40,875 nucleotides of DNA, taken from NCBI RefSeq assembly GCF_902706605.1, contig NZ_CACSLH010000018.1, positions 1-40,875 on the forward strand, in the 5' to 3' direction. A program made the translations under genes and the position numbers. This DNA comes from Enterococcus sp. CSURQ0835 (lineage in GTDB: Bacteria > Bacillota > Bacilli > Lactobacillales > Enterococcaceae). The number at the start of each line of letters is the position of its first letter. The stretch's first letter is position 1. The notes under the pieces are model-generated. The model made no database searches, was not told the DNA's origin, and saw only the letters and a list, made by a program, of their open reading frames with translations. This document shows positions 33,736-40,875 of this stretch, piece by piece.

Positions 33736-33766
33736 CCTCTGGTAAATTTACCAGAGGCTTTTTTTA
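33736..33766 (+). terminator. T-box terminator 2
   Basis: The perfect 22-bp palindrome CCTCTGGTAAA / TTTACCAGAGG is followed by a T-run. It repeats the first terminator in position relative to the second T-box sequence. Confidence 0.88.
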
Positions 33767-33826
33767 TTCAACCCGTCAAACAGCGGGCAAAAAATCAACC
33801 GAGCTTAACTATTGGAGGAGACGAAG

Positions 33827-34468
33827 ATGAATTATTTAGCTGAAGTCATGCCGCAACTATTACAAGGTGCGGTCACTACCTTGAAATTATTTTTGTATAC
33901 GATTATCGGATCGCTGCCGTTAGGAATTATTTTATCGGTAGGACTGGCAAGCCGCTTCAAACCGTTGCAGGCCATCTTGCATTTTTATGTTTGGATCATG
34001 CGAGGCACGCCGCTTTTGTTACAATTGATCTTTGTTTTTTACGGCTTGCCGATCTTAGGGATTGTGTTTGATCGTTTTGATGCCGCACTGTTAGCCTTTG
34101 TTTTGAATTACGCGGCTTATTACGCAGAAATTTTTCGCGGGGGGATTCAATCAATTCCAGAAGGACAATATGAAGCAGCGCGGGTCTTGCGTTTGTCGCC
34201 TTGGCAAACGGTCAGCCGGATCGTGATCCCGCAAGTGGTGAAGATCGTGTTACCTTCAGTGGGAAATGAAGTGATCAATTTAGTGAAAGATACTTCTTTA
34301 GTTTATATCTTAGGTTTGTCAGATGTGATGCGGGCCGGCAAGATCGCAATGGAACGAGATACGACGTTATTGCCATTAGTCGGAGTCGCTTTGATCTATC
34401 TAGTCTTAACCGGTGTTGCAACGCTGATCATGAAACAATTAGAAAATCGATTGAATTATTATAAATAA
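33827..34468 (+). CDS. Polar amino acid ABC transporter permease (HisM/GlnP family)
   Basis: This 213-aa membrane protein has about five helices and the EAA loop that contacts the ATPase (AEIFRGGIQSIPEGQYEAARVL). The N-terminal QLLQGAVTTLKLFLYTI is typical of polar amino acid permeases. Only one permease gene is present, so it probably forms a homodimer. ATG 33827 follows GGAGGAG; a start at 33812 would include the ribosome site. It is directly controlled by the T-box leader, so amino acid starvation should raise its expression. If the specifier is histidine it would be a histidine importer like the hisXYZ systems predicted in Lactobacillales. Confidence 0.9.
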   Translation: MNYLAEVMPQLLQGAVTTLKLFLYTIIGSLPLGIILSVGLASRFKPLQAILHFYVWIMRGTPLLLQLIFVFYGLPILGIVFDRFDAALLAFVLNYAAYYAEIFRGGIQSIPEGQYEAARVLRLSPWQTVSRIVIPQVVKIVLPSVGNEVINLVKDTSLVYILGLSDVMRAGKIAMERDTTLLPLVGVALIYLVLTGVATLIMKQLENRLNYYK

Positions 34469-34483
34469 AAGCAGGTGAAAAAA

Positions 34484-35119
34484 ATGATCGAATTAAAAAA
34501 TGTCAACAAGTCATTTGGAACAAAAAAAGTGATCGATAATTTGAATCTCGTGATCCCTGACGGTGAGATCTTAGCAATCGTCGGTCCTTCCGGCGGTGGG
34601 AAGACGACGCTGTTACGAACGTTAGCTGGTTTGGAAAAAGCAGACAGCGGAGAATTTTTATTAGACGGCCAGCCCTTTGATCCGACGTCTACCAAAGAAC
34701 AAGAACAAGTCGTCGGCGTCGTCTTTCAAGATTTTCAATTGTTCCCGCATTTAAGTGTGCGCGATAATATCACGATCGCACCCTGCCTCGTCTTAAAAGA
34801 AAGTAAAGACGTTTACAATCAAAAAGCGGAGCGGTTGGCAAAACTATTAGGTCTAAGCGAGTTGTTGGAAAATTATCCTTACCAACTTTCTGGCGGTCAA
34901 AAGCAACGGCTAGCGATCGCACGGGCGATGGCGATGGACCCAAAAGTTTTAGCTTATGACGAGCCCACCAGTGCGCTTGATCCTGAATTGCGCCAACAAG
35001 TGGAAAAACTGATCTTGGATTTGAAAAAAGACGGTGTGACCCAGATCGTTGTGACCCATGATTTGACTTTTGCCGAAAATATCGCGGACAAGCTGTTGAA
35101 AGTTGAGCCGATCAAATAA
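34484..35119 (+). CDS. Polar amino acid ABC transporter ATP-binding protein
   Basis: This 211-aa ATPase has Walker A GPSGGGKT (34-41), Q-loop FQDF, the signature LSGGQ (135-139), Walker B VLAYDE (155-160), the D-loop SALD and a switch His in VVTHD. The chain is about 30 residues shorter than typical GlnQ/HisP, mainly at the C-terminus, and no regulatory domain is present. Start ATG 34484 (MIELKNVNKSF) behind CAGGTGA; the GTG at 34475 is within the ribosome site. It powers the permease encoded 15 nt upstream. Confidence 0.92.
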   Translation: MIELKNVNKSFGTKKVIDNLNLVIPDGEILAIVGPSGGGKTTLLRTLAGLEKADSGEFLLDGQPFDPTSTKEQEQVVGVVFQDFQLFPHLSVRDNITIAPCLVLKESKDVYNQKAERLAKLLGLSELLENYPYQLSGGQKQRLAIARAMAMDPKVLAYDEPTSALDPELRQQVEKLILDLKKDGVTQIVVTHDLTFAENIADKLLKVEPIK

Positions 35120-35166
35120 ACAAATGAAGGAAAAAACTTTTTAACCAATCAAGGAGGAGACCAAGT

Positions 35167-35994
35167 ATGAAAATCAAAAAAATGGTATTAGGGTTAGTCG
35201 CAGTCGTAGGAATGTTTACGTTAGGAGCTTGTGGTTCTAAAAAATCTGATGCGGCAGATGGTTGGAAAAAGATCGAAGAATCCAAAAAAGTGACGGTGGG
35301 ATTAGATGATACGTTTGTGCCAATGGGGTTCAAAAATGATCAAGGCAAAATCGTCGGGTTTGATGTTGATCTTGCGAAAGCCGTTTTCAAAAAATATGGC
35401 ATCAACGTCAAATTTCAACCGATTGATTGGTCGATGAAAGAAAATGAATTGGAAAACGGAACGATCGATTTGATTTGGAACGGATATACTGTGACAAAAG
35501 AGCGGGAGAAAAAAGTTGCTTTTACAAATCCCTATGCGTCAAATGAGCAAGTGATCGTCACACCGAAAAAAGACAACATCACAAGTGTCAACGACTTAAA
35601 AGGAAAAAAACTTGGCGCTCAAGAAGGTTCATCTGGTTATGAAGCATTTACGAATGAACCGAAAAAATTAAAGGATCTCGTAGCGGATAACGATGCGGTA
35701 CAATACGCTAGTTTCAATGAAGCTTTTATCGATTTAAAAAGCGGACGAATCAATGGGTTGTTGATCGATAATGTGTATGCCGATTATTATTTGAAACAAG
35801 CTAAACAAACCCAAAACTACAACATCATGCCAAGCGGTTTTGCAAATGAAGATTTTGCAGTCGGCGCGCGCAAAGGTGACAAGCAACTAGTCAAAAAGAT
35901 CAACGAAGGCTTGAAAAAAGTCGAAGCTGATGGTCAGTATGCCCAAATTTCAAAAAAATGGTTTGGCGAAGAATTAAAAGTCCCACAACCATAA
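35167..35994 (+). CDS. Polar amino acid substrate-binding lipoprotein
   Basis: This 275-aa protein starts with a lipoprotein signal (MKIKKMVLGLVAVVG...LGAC, Cys22 lipidated) and a solute-binding fold of the GlnH/HisJ/FliY family (VTVGLDDTFVPMGFKNDQGKIVGFDVDLA; IDLIWNGYTVTKEREKKVAFTNPY). It captures the amino acid outside and delivers it to the permease. It contains an ExxNGTIDLIWNG segment, with Asp and Thr-Arg residues that in this family contact the alpha-amino and carboxyl groups. Side-chain specificity cannot be read with confidence. The gene ends the T-box operon and is followed by a terminator. Confidence 0.92.
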   Translation: MKIKKMVLGLVAVVGMFTLGACGSKKSDAADGWKKIEESKKVTVGLDDTFVPMGFKNDQGKIVGFDVDLAKAVFKKYGINVKFQPIDWSMKENELENGTIDLIWNGYTVTKEREKKVAFTNPYASNEQVIVTPKKDNITSVNDLKGKKLGAQEGSSGYEAFTNEPKKLKDLVADNDAVQYASFNEAFIDLKSGRINGLLIDNVYADYYLKQAKQTQNYNIMPSGFANEDFAVGARKGDKQLVKKINEGLKKVEADGQYAQISKKWFGEELKVPQP

Positions 35995-36008
35995 TCTTAA
36001 GCAAACTT

Positions 36009-36045
36009 TAGGCGAGCATAACTTTTGTTCGCCTTCTTTTTTTTG
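36009..36045 (+). terminator. Terminator of the amino acid transporter operon
   Basis: AGGCGA (36010-36015) pairs with TCGCCT (36029-36034) with a 13-nt loop and a tail of eight or nine T. Confidence 0.8.
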
Positions 36046-36051
36046 TATAAT
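36025..36051 (+). promoter_or_regulatory. Possible promoter of ftsK
   Basis: TATAAT (36046-36051) is perfect, but the only -35-like element, TTGTTC (36025-36030), is 15 bp away and overlaps the terminator stem. Confidence 0.4.
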
Positions 36052-36080
36052 GGGGAAGAATGAAATGAGGGATGAAAAAA

Positions 36081-38477
36081 ATGGCGCAGCAGCGTAAACG
36101 TAAGAAAAAAAAGAAGCTGACCAAAAAACAAAAACAATTGCAAGAACAGCGGCTGACGATTTCAATCGGCGCACTCTTTTGTCTGTTCGCAGTCTTTTCA
36201 CTGTTTCATTTAGGCTTTTTAGGGAATTTGATCGCCAATGTCTTTCGGATGCTAGGCGGCAATACATATCAATTTTTAGCCGTGTTATTAGGTGTTTACG
36301 GTAGTTTATTGATCGTCAAAAATACTAAACTGAAGATTACGAAGATTCGGCGCTGGAGTGGCGTAGGTGTTTTTTATTTAGGAATCTTACTGACGCTACA
36401 CGCTCGACTTTTTGCCAGTGTTCAAGCTAAAGACCCGAATGTATTGAAGACGACGTGGGATTTATTGCTGAGTGATTTTTTCGGTGATCAGATTACACAA
36501 AATGTTGGTGGCGGAATGTTAGGCGCCGCATTATATAGTTTGACGCACTTTTTAGTTTCGCAAGTAGGTAGTTATTTAGTTGCTATTATTTTATTTTTAG
36601 GTGGGATCTATTTATTTAGTTTGATGGACTTTGCGCAAGTGGTGGATTTTCTAACACAGACAGGCGACACGGTCAAAGAAAAATTAGAGACTGTTGATGA
36701 AAGACGAGCGACGCGCAGTAAAGCGCGGGCAGCTCGCCGAAAAGAAAAAGTGAAAGCCCAACGAGCGGTCACTAAAAAGCAGACCACTGCACCCGTGCAA
36801 CCGGTAGAACGTGAGTTGACGCCAGGTGAAAAATTAGCCAAAGAAAGTCAAGAGCCCCACACGAAAGCAGTTGAGCCCGTTGCACCCGTACCGATCGAAG
36901 GCTTCCAAGCACCTGAGCCACCACAAGCACGGGTGACACCTGCTAGTCCAGCAGCTGGTGCGACGGAAAACTTAGAAGAAGAACCAGATGCAGGGGAGTT
37001 GGAATTTGATTTAAATGCTGAACCGGAAGATCACGATTATCAATTGCCGCCATCGACATTACTAGATCAAATCCCGGCAACGGATCAAAGCGATGAATAT
37101 CAAAAAATCGAGCAAAATATCAAAGTGTTGGAAAAAACGTTTGATAGTTTTGGTGTGGAAGCTAAAGTCGTGAAAGCCAGTCTTGGCCCGGCGGTCACGA
37201 AATTTGAAGTGCAGCCAGCTGTGGGTGTCAAAGTCAGCAAGATCGTGAATTTGACGGATGACATTGCCTTAGCGTTAGCGGCAAAAGATGTTCGAATGGA
37301 AGCACCGATCCCAGGAAAATCATTGATCGGGATCGAGGTACCCAATAGTACGGTCAGCACCGTTTCATTTCGGGATATCATCGAGTCGCAACCCAATCAC
37401 CCCGATAAATTATTGGAAGTGCCATTGGGGCGAGATATTTCTGGTTTAGTACGGACGGCGGATTTGACGAAAATGCCCCATCTGTTGATCGCCGGTTCGA
37501 CTGGGAGCGGGAAGTCCGTCGCCATCAACGGCATCATTACCAGTATTTTGATGCGAGCCAAACCTCATGAAGTCAAACTCATGATGATTGATCCGAAGAT
37601 GGTGGAGTTGAATGTGTATAACGGCATTCCCCATCTGTTGACCCCGGTTGTGACCAACCCGCGAAAAGCGGCTCAAGCGTTGCATAAAGTTGTCCAAGAA
37701 ATGGAAGAACGGTACGAAAAATTTGCTCAATCAGGTGCGCGCAATATCACCGGTTATAACGAGCAAGTGATCCAGCAAAATTTAGAAGATGGACAAGTGC
37801 GGCCGATCTTACCTTTTATCGTCGTGATCGTCGATGAGTTAGCCGACTTAATGATGGTGGCGTCAAATGAAGTGGAAGATGCTATCACTCGGTTAGCCCA
37901 AATGGCGCGGGCTGCCGGGATCCATATGATCTTAGCTACTCAGCGCCCCAGTGTCGATGTCATCACCGGGATCATCAAAGCGAATGTTCCTTCGCGGATC
38001 GCGTTTGCCGTATCTTCTGGGACCGATTCGCGAACGATCATTGATAGCAATGGCGCGGAAAAATTATTAGGGCGCGGTGATATGTTGTTCTTACCAATGG
38101 GTGAAAATAAACCGATCCGTGTTCAAGGCGCATTCATTTCAGATCATGAAGTTGAGCAGATCGTATCCTTTGTTTCTGAACAGCAAGAAGCTCATTATGA
38201 AGAAAAAATGATGCCCACAGAAGAGCCGACGAGTTCACCATCAGAAGTGCCGCAAGATGATTTGTATGAAGAAGCTAAAGCCCTAGTTGTCGATATGCAA
38301 ACGGCAAGCATTTCACTCTTGCAACGGCGCTTTCGGATTGGGTATAACCGAGCCGCGCGCATCGTGGACGAATTGGAAGACAACGGCGTGATCGGACCAT
38401 CTGTCGGTAGTAAGCCCCGGGAAGTATATTTACAAAAAACAGATGAAGCGGATCTGCCACTGGAAAATCATCCGTAA
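36081..38477 (+). CDS. ftsK: DNA translocase FtsK/SpoIIIE
   Basis: This 798-aa protein starts with a lysine-rich cytoplasmic tail, has four membrane helices within about residues 25-195, a charged linker rich in Pro, Glu and Ala (about 200-330), and the RecA-like motor: Walker A GSTGSGKS with Lys478, Walker [15 protein letters not shown]. The C-terminal gamma winged helix ([23 protein letters not shown]) recognises polar DNA motifs. The protein pumps chromosomal DNA through the division septum. The start at 36081 follows GAGGG; ATG 36072 is too near to that site. It is monocistronic with a terminator at its end. Confidence 0.93.
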   Translation: MAQQRKRKKKKKLTKKQKQLQEQRLTISIGALFCLFAVFSLFHLGFLGNLIANVFRMLGGNTYQFLAVLLGVYGSLLIVKNTKLKITKIRRWSGVGVFYLGILLTLHARLFASVQAKDPNVLKTTWDLLLSDFFGDQITQNVGGGMLGAALYSLTHFLVSQVGSYLVAIILFLGGIYLFSLMDFAQVVDFLTQTGDTVKEKLETVDERRATRSKARAARRKEKVKAQRAVTKKQTTAPVQPVERELTPGEKLAKESQEPHTKAVEPVAPVPIEGFQAPEPPQARVTPASPAAGATENLEEEPDAGELEFDLNAEPEDHDYQLPPSTLLDQIPATDQSDEYQKIEQNIKVLEKTFDSFGVEAKVVKASLGPAVTKFEVQPAVGVKVSKIVNLTDDIALALAAKDVRMEAPIPGKSLIGIEVPNSTVSTVSFRDIIESQPNHPDKLLEVPLGRDISGLVRTADLTKMPHLLIAGSTGSGKSVAINGIITSILMRAKPHEVKLMMIDPKMVELNVYNGIPHLLTPVVTNPRKAAQALHKVVQEMEERYEKFAQSGARNITGYNEQVIQQNLEDGQVRPILPFIVVIVDELADLMMVASNEVEDAITRLAQMARAAGIHMILATQRPSVDVITGIIKANVPSRIAFAVSSGTDSRTIIDSNGAEKLLGRGDMLFLPMGENKPIRVQGAFISDHEVEQIVSFVSEQQEAHYEEKMMPTEEPTSSPSEVPQDDLYEEAKALVVDMQTASISLLQRRFRIGYNRAARIVDELEDNGVIGPSVGSKPREVYLQKTDEADLPLENHP

Positions 38478-38478
38478 C

Positions 38479-38509
38479 AAAAAAGTCTCGTACTTGCGAG
38501 ACTTTTTTT
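38479..38509 (+). terminator. Terminator after ftsK
   Basis: AAAAAAGTCTCG / CGAGACTTTTTT is a perfect 12-bp stem with loop TACTTG. Confidence 0.9.
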
Positions 38510-38575
38510 AGTCGACTGAGTGTTACTAAGAAGCGGTCATCATTTAAAAGAAAGCGTGAAGTTTTAGCTAGAGCG

Positions 38576-38604
38576 TTGCATTGCATTTTTGAATCCGTTA
38601 TAGT
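38576..38604 (+). promoter_or_regulatory. Promoter of rlmN
   Basis: TTGCAT (38576-38581) and TATAGT (38599-38604), 17 bp apart, 25 bp before the rlmN start. Confidence 0.7.
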
Positions 38605-38629
38605 ATGTAGCGAAGAACTAGGAGGTAAG

Positions 38630-39700
38630 ATGTTGGAAAAAATATCGATTTATGGTTTGCAAAAAGCGGCGCTGACAGAGTGGTTAGTAGCCCATGGCGA
38701 AAAAAAATTCCGCGCGACGCAAATTTGGGAATGGTTATATCAAAAGCGGGTCACCACATTTTCTGAGATGACCAATCTTTCTAAAGCGACACTTGCGTTA
38801 TTAGAAGAACATTTCATTATCAATCCATTAAAGCAAATGGTCGTCCAAGAAGCAAGTGACGGTACAGTCAAATATTTATTTGAACTACCAGATAAAAATA
38901 TGATCGAAACGGTTTTGATGCGGCAAGAATACGGCTTGTCAGTGTGTGTCACGACCCAAGTCGGCTGTAATATCGGCTGTACATTTTGTGCATCAGGCTT
39001 ATTAAAAAAACAACGGGACTTGACTGCCGGCGAGATCGTTGCACAAATCATGTTAGTCCAACATTACTTTGATGAACGAGGCGAGGATGAACGGGTCTCT
39101 CACGTGGTCGTAATGGGAATCGGAGAACCTTTTGACAATTACGATAATGTAATGGACTTCATCCACGTAATCAATGACGCAAAAGGACTAGCGATCGGTG
39201 CTCGTCATATTACAGTTTCGACTAGTGGCTTAGTTCCTAAGATCAAAAAATTTGCCGAAAATGGATTGCAAGTCAACTTAGCGATCTCATTGCATGCACC
39301 AAACAACGATGTCCGTTCGTCGATCATGCGGATTAATCGCAGCTTCCCGATCGAAAAATTGATGGAAGCGGTGGATTATTATTTAGCGGAGACGAATCGT
39401 CGGATCACGTTTGAATATATTATGCTGGCAGGCGTGAATGACCGGCCTGAGCATGCTAAAGAATTAGCGGCGCTGATGAAAGATAAAAAGAAATTAGTTT
39501 ACGTGAATTTGATTCCGTATAATCCAGTCAGCGAACACGATCAATATTCTCGTAGTGACAAAGCCGATGTATTGCGCTTTTATGATATTTTGAAACAAAA
39601 CGGGGTCAACTGTGTGATCCGTAAAGAACATGGGACCGATATCGATGCTGCGTGTGGTCAGTTGCGCAGTAAACAAATGAAGAAAAAAGCGAGCGCCTAA
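38630..39700 (+). CDS. rlmN: 23S rRNA/tRNA adenine C2 methyltransferase RlmN
   Basis: This 356-aa radical-SAM enzyme methylates C2 of A2503 in 23S rRNA and of A37 in some tRNAs. The [4Fe-4S] cluster motif CNIGCTFC (C113, C117, C120) is present, as are Cys106 and the C-terminal Cys342 (AACGQLR), which correspond to the resolving and methyl-carrying cysteines of E. coli RlmN (C118 and C355). An N-terminal helical RNA-binding domain and the [10 protein letters not shown] stretch fit RlmN rather than Cfr. The ribosome site AGGAGGTAAG stands just before ATG 38630. Confidence 0.92.
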   Translation: MLEKISIYGLQKAALTEWLVAHGEKKFRATQIWEWLYQKRVTTFSEMTNLSKATLALLEEHFIINPLKQMVVQEASDGTVKYLFELPDKNMIETVLMRQEYGLSVCVTTQVGCNIGCTFCASGLLKKQRDLTAGEIVAQIMLVQHYFDERGEDERVSHVVVMGIGEPFDNYDNVMDFIHVINDAKGLAIGARHITVSTSGLVPKIKKFAENGLQVNLAISLHAPNNDVRSSIMRINRSFPIEKLMEAVDYYLAETNRRITFEYIMLAGVNDRPEHAKELAALMKDKKKLVYVNLIPYNPVSEHDQYSRSDKADVLRFYDILKQNGVNCVIRKEHGTDIDAACGQLRSKQMKKKASA

Positions 39701-39713
39701 ACTGTTCGTAGGT

Positions 39714-39754
39714 AAAAAGCCGCGATCAAAGTTTTACTTTGATCGCGGCTTTTT
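39714..39754. terminator. Strong, probably bidirectional terminator
   Basis: A perfect 18-bp stem (AAAAAGCCGCGATCAAAG / CTTTGATCGCGGCTTTTT) with loop TTTTA lies between rlmN (plus) and the NUDIX regulator gene (minus), with T-runs for both directions. Confidence 0.9.
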
Positions 39755-39808
39755 CAGCTAGTCATTGAGTCGATAAATCCAAAAATATTTTTCTTGCGTT
39801 CCACGTGT

Positions 39809-40636
39809 TTATTTTTTCTCACCGAGTTCATCTTTTAAACGATAGATCTTAGATGGACGACCGATTCCCACTGGACGTTCGCCGATCTCGACGAAATATT
39901 GCAGCATCGCTTTTTTAAAGTTGGAGTGGTCAACCGTGCGGTAATCAACGCCTAAAAATTTAGCAAAGACTTTACGCGCTTCTGTGATGGTGAATTCATC
40001 ACCTAAGACTTGCAAGATCAACGGTTCGTGATCCATTTTGTTCACGATTCGATTGAAGCCTTTGCGAATAATCTCATTGTGGTCAAAAGCTAACGTATCT
40101 TTGCCAATTGATTTGCCCGTCTCAAGGTCGATCTCGATTTCGATATCGTCACTGGTGAGCACGATCTTGTCTGCTTGGCGCTCTAAATTGAACCAGCGGG
40201 CATCTTGCGTATCATCGCCAGCTGTCGGTGGGACTTGACCGATAAAGGCTAAATAACTGACGGTGATCACCCAGCCACGCGGATCGCGGTGAGGGGAGCT
40301 AAAAGTATGCAGCTGTTCTACGTTACGGCGCCCGATGGTAAGACCGGTCTCTTCTTTTGTCTCGCGCCGAACGCTATCATTGGTTGATTCATTTCGTTCG
40401 ACAAAACCGCCTGGTAAAGCCCATGAATTGCGATAAGGATTGCCCCGGCGTTGGATCAATAATAATTTTAACTGATCCTCGGCTTTGTTGTACCCCATGA
40501 TCACGATATCGACTGTGACAGAGGGCTTGTCGTATTCCGGTTGTTCTTGTTGCTTGTACCACGTGATAAATTCTGCTTCGGGGGCTTCGTGTTCATAATA
40601 ATCTTTTTCAGCCGCCTGCGAAGAAAATTGTTTCAT
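39809..40636 (-). CDS. NUDIX-domain transcription regulator (NrtR-like)
   Basis: This 275-aa protein has a NUDIX domain (about residues 38-165) with a complete Nudix box: Gly77, Glu83, Arg91, Glu92, Glu95, Glu96 and Gly98 all in place. A C-terminal winged-helix part follows (FTITEARKVFAKFLGVDYRTVDHSNFKKAML...GRPSKIYRLKDEL). This order is that of NrtR regulators, which sense ADP-ribose and control NAD metabolism genes; whether this one keeps hydrolase activity is open, though the box is complete. The start at 40636 lies behind GGTGAAACAGCA. A 17-bp perfect palindrome lies at its own promoter, suggesting autoregulation. Confidence 0.85.
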   Translation of the reverse strand: MKQFSSQAAEKDYYEHEAPEAEFITWYKQQEQPEYDKPSVTVDIVIMGYNKAEDQLKLLLIQRRGNPYRNSWALPGGFVERNESTNDSVRRETKEETGLTIGRRNVEQLHTFSSPHRDPRGWVITVSYLAFIGQVPPTAGDDTQDARWFNLERQADKIVLTSDDIEIEIDLETGKSIGKDTLAFDHNEIIRKGFNRIVNKMDHEPLILQVLGDEFTITEARKVFAKFLGVDYRTVDHSNFKKAMLQYFVEIGERPVGIGRPSKIYRLKDELGEKK

Positions 40637-40658
40637 TGCTGTTTCACCTATCCTGTAA

Positions 40659-40675
40659 AAAGTATTTGATACTTT
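40659..40675 (-). promoter_or_regulatory. Palindromic operator of the NrtR-like gene
   Basis: AAAGTAT-TTG-ATACTTT is a perfect inverted repeat (7-bp arms, 3-bp spacer) lying directly downstream of the predicted minus-strand -10 and 23 bp before the start codon. Confidence 0.55.
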
Positions 40676-40684
40676 ATTGTAGCA
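40676..40684 (-). promoter_or_regulatory. Extended -10 promoter of the NrtR-like gene
   Basis: On the minus strand TGC precedes TACAAT (40676-40681), an extended -10. No consensus -35 is seen at the right distance. Confidence 0.5.
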
Positions 40685-40754
40685 TGAAAAATGAACAAGA
40701 ACCGATTTTTTCCGAAAAAGATCAGAGGGGTGCAGTGCTGGTCGAATTAAATCA

Positions 40755-40875
40755 AAACCACCCGTGTGAACGGGTGGTTTGCTCTTCGGCTGAAAGCCTC
40801 TATTACCGGCCACGGCCTAAAAGGCCCTCTGAAAGGTCTCCCTTCCGCACCACTTCTACTCGCTGATTCTAAAAG
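40755..40875 (-). mobile_element. Structured GC-rich end, possibly the right end/omega-RNA region of an IS200/IS605-type element (partial)
   Basis: Read on the minus strand the segment forms consecutive short hairpins: AAGG-GAGA-CCTT, GGCCT-TTT-AGGCC, GGCT-TTC-AGCC, and finally an 11-bp stem AAACCACCCGT / ACGGGTGGTTT with a 4-nt loop and a T-rich tail. This string of hairpins with a last strong one looks like the 3' end of a tnpB/omega-RNA transcript of IS200/IS605 elements. The rest of the element would lie outside the window, to the right. An ordinary terminator of a minus-strand gene is the alternative; no protein frame here is convincing. Confidence 0.35.

Larger units (their letters stand above)
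33381..33766 (+). promoter_or_regulatory. T-box riboswitch leader with two antiterminator/terminator modules
   Basis: Stem I can be folded from GAC (33394-33396) paired with GTC (33486-33488), AAAGA with TCTTT, an S-turn made by AGTA (33409-33412) and GAA (33471-33473), and TAACG with CGTTA. The specifier loop reads GAAC-CAC-A; CAC (33475-33477) is followed by the required purine and would select tRNA-His. T-box sequences AGGTGGCACCACG occur twice, at 33592-33604 and 33713-33725, each before its own terminator. The 67-nt spacer contains a stem III-like hairpin but no second stem I. The variable T-box base is C in both, which would pair with a G discriminator; bacterial tRNA-His usually has C73, so specificity needs testing. 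Confidence 0.88.

Noticed and set aside
33646-33766. A second, independent T-box leader
   Set aside because: There is no stem I, S-turn or specifier loop in the 67 nt before the second T-box sequence; it is treated as a duplicated decision module of the first.
40636-40866. Plus-strand frame of 76 codons at the right edge
   Set aside because: It is antisense to the promoter and operator of the NrtR-like gene and to the hairpin region; composition and product look like noncoding DNA.
1-40875. tRNA, rRNA or tmRNA genes
   Set aside because: No cloverleaf with a GTTCGA-type loop and no conserved rRNA stretch was noticed on either strand while reading.

Overview
The window is about 40.9 kb of chromosome from a low-GC Gram-positive bacterium of the Lactobacillales. 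Enterococcus is the best guess. The evidence is the copYZAB order with TACAAATGTA cop boxes as in Enterococcus hirae, the dinG-ypmB-aspB-asnS order shared with Bacillus, an LPXTG-type wall anchor with MucBP repeats, strong AGGAGG ribosome sites, many GTG/TTG starts, and PTS, T-box and sigma-54/LevR-type control. The genus is an inference; no rRNA, tRNA, CRISPR array or complete insertion sequence is present.

Layout. 1-1.4 kb: 3' end of a wall-anchored MucBP surface protein and an unknown membrane protein. 1.5-7.4 kb: dinG (exonuclease-helicase), ypmB-like, aspB, asnS. 7.5-8.2 kb: an SGNH hydrolase. 8.3-15.7 kb: metal defence, with a Zn/Cd-type P-type ATPase behind two ArsR/SmtB-like operators, then copYZAB. 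15.8-18.05 kb: a Mga/AtxA-like regulator, a Phd-like protein without an adjacent toxin, and a small unknown protein on the minus strand. 18.1-22.0 kb: an MFS exporter (minus), a DUF1033 protein and topB. 22.1-30.9 kb: a carbohydrate locus, with a LevR/CelR-type activator, a sigma-54 promoter, PTS IIB and IIA, an Eis-like acetyltransferase, PTS IIC, a GH1 6-phospho-beta-glycosidase and a MupG/GH170-type protein. 31.0-33.3 kb: feoAB. 33.3-36.0 kb: a T-box leader with two antiterminator/terminator modules ahead of a polar amino acid ABC transporter. 36.0-39.7 kb: ftsK/spoIIIE and rlmN. 39.8-40.6 kb: an NrtR-like NUDIX/winged-helix regulator (minus). The last ~120 bp are GC-rich and densely folded on the minus strand, resembling the end of an IS200/IS605-type element.

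How the genes work together. The metal block exports Zn/Cd and Cu; CopZ passes copper to CopY, which should release the two cop boxes. In the carbohydrate locus the activator should recruit sigma-54 RNA polymerase to the -24/-12 promoter, the PTS imports and phosphorylates a beta-linked disaccharide or muropeptide-type sugar, and the two cytosolic hydrolases cleave the phosphorylated product. The T-box senses an uncharged tRNA (specifier read as CAC, histidine) and switches on amino acid import.

Most unusual points: the duplicated T-box decision module, the 55-56 bp direct repeats with internal palindromes inside the PTS operon, the Eis-like acetyltransferase and MupG-type protein in a sigma-54 operon, ArsR-type operators without a local ArsR gene, a perfect palindrome at the NrtR promoter, and the structured right edge.
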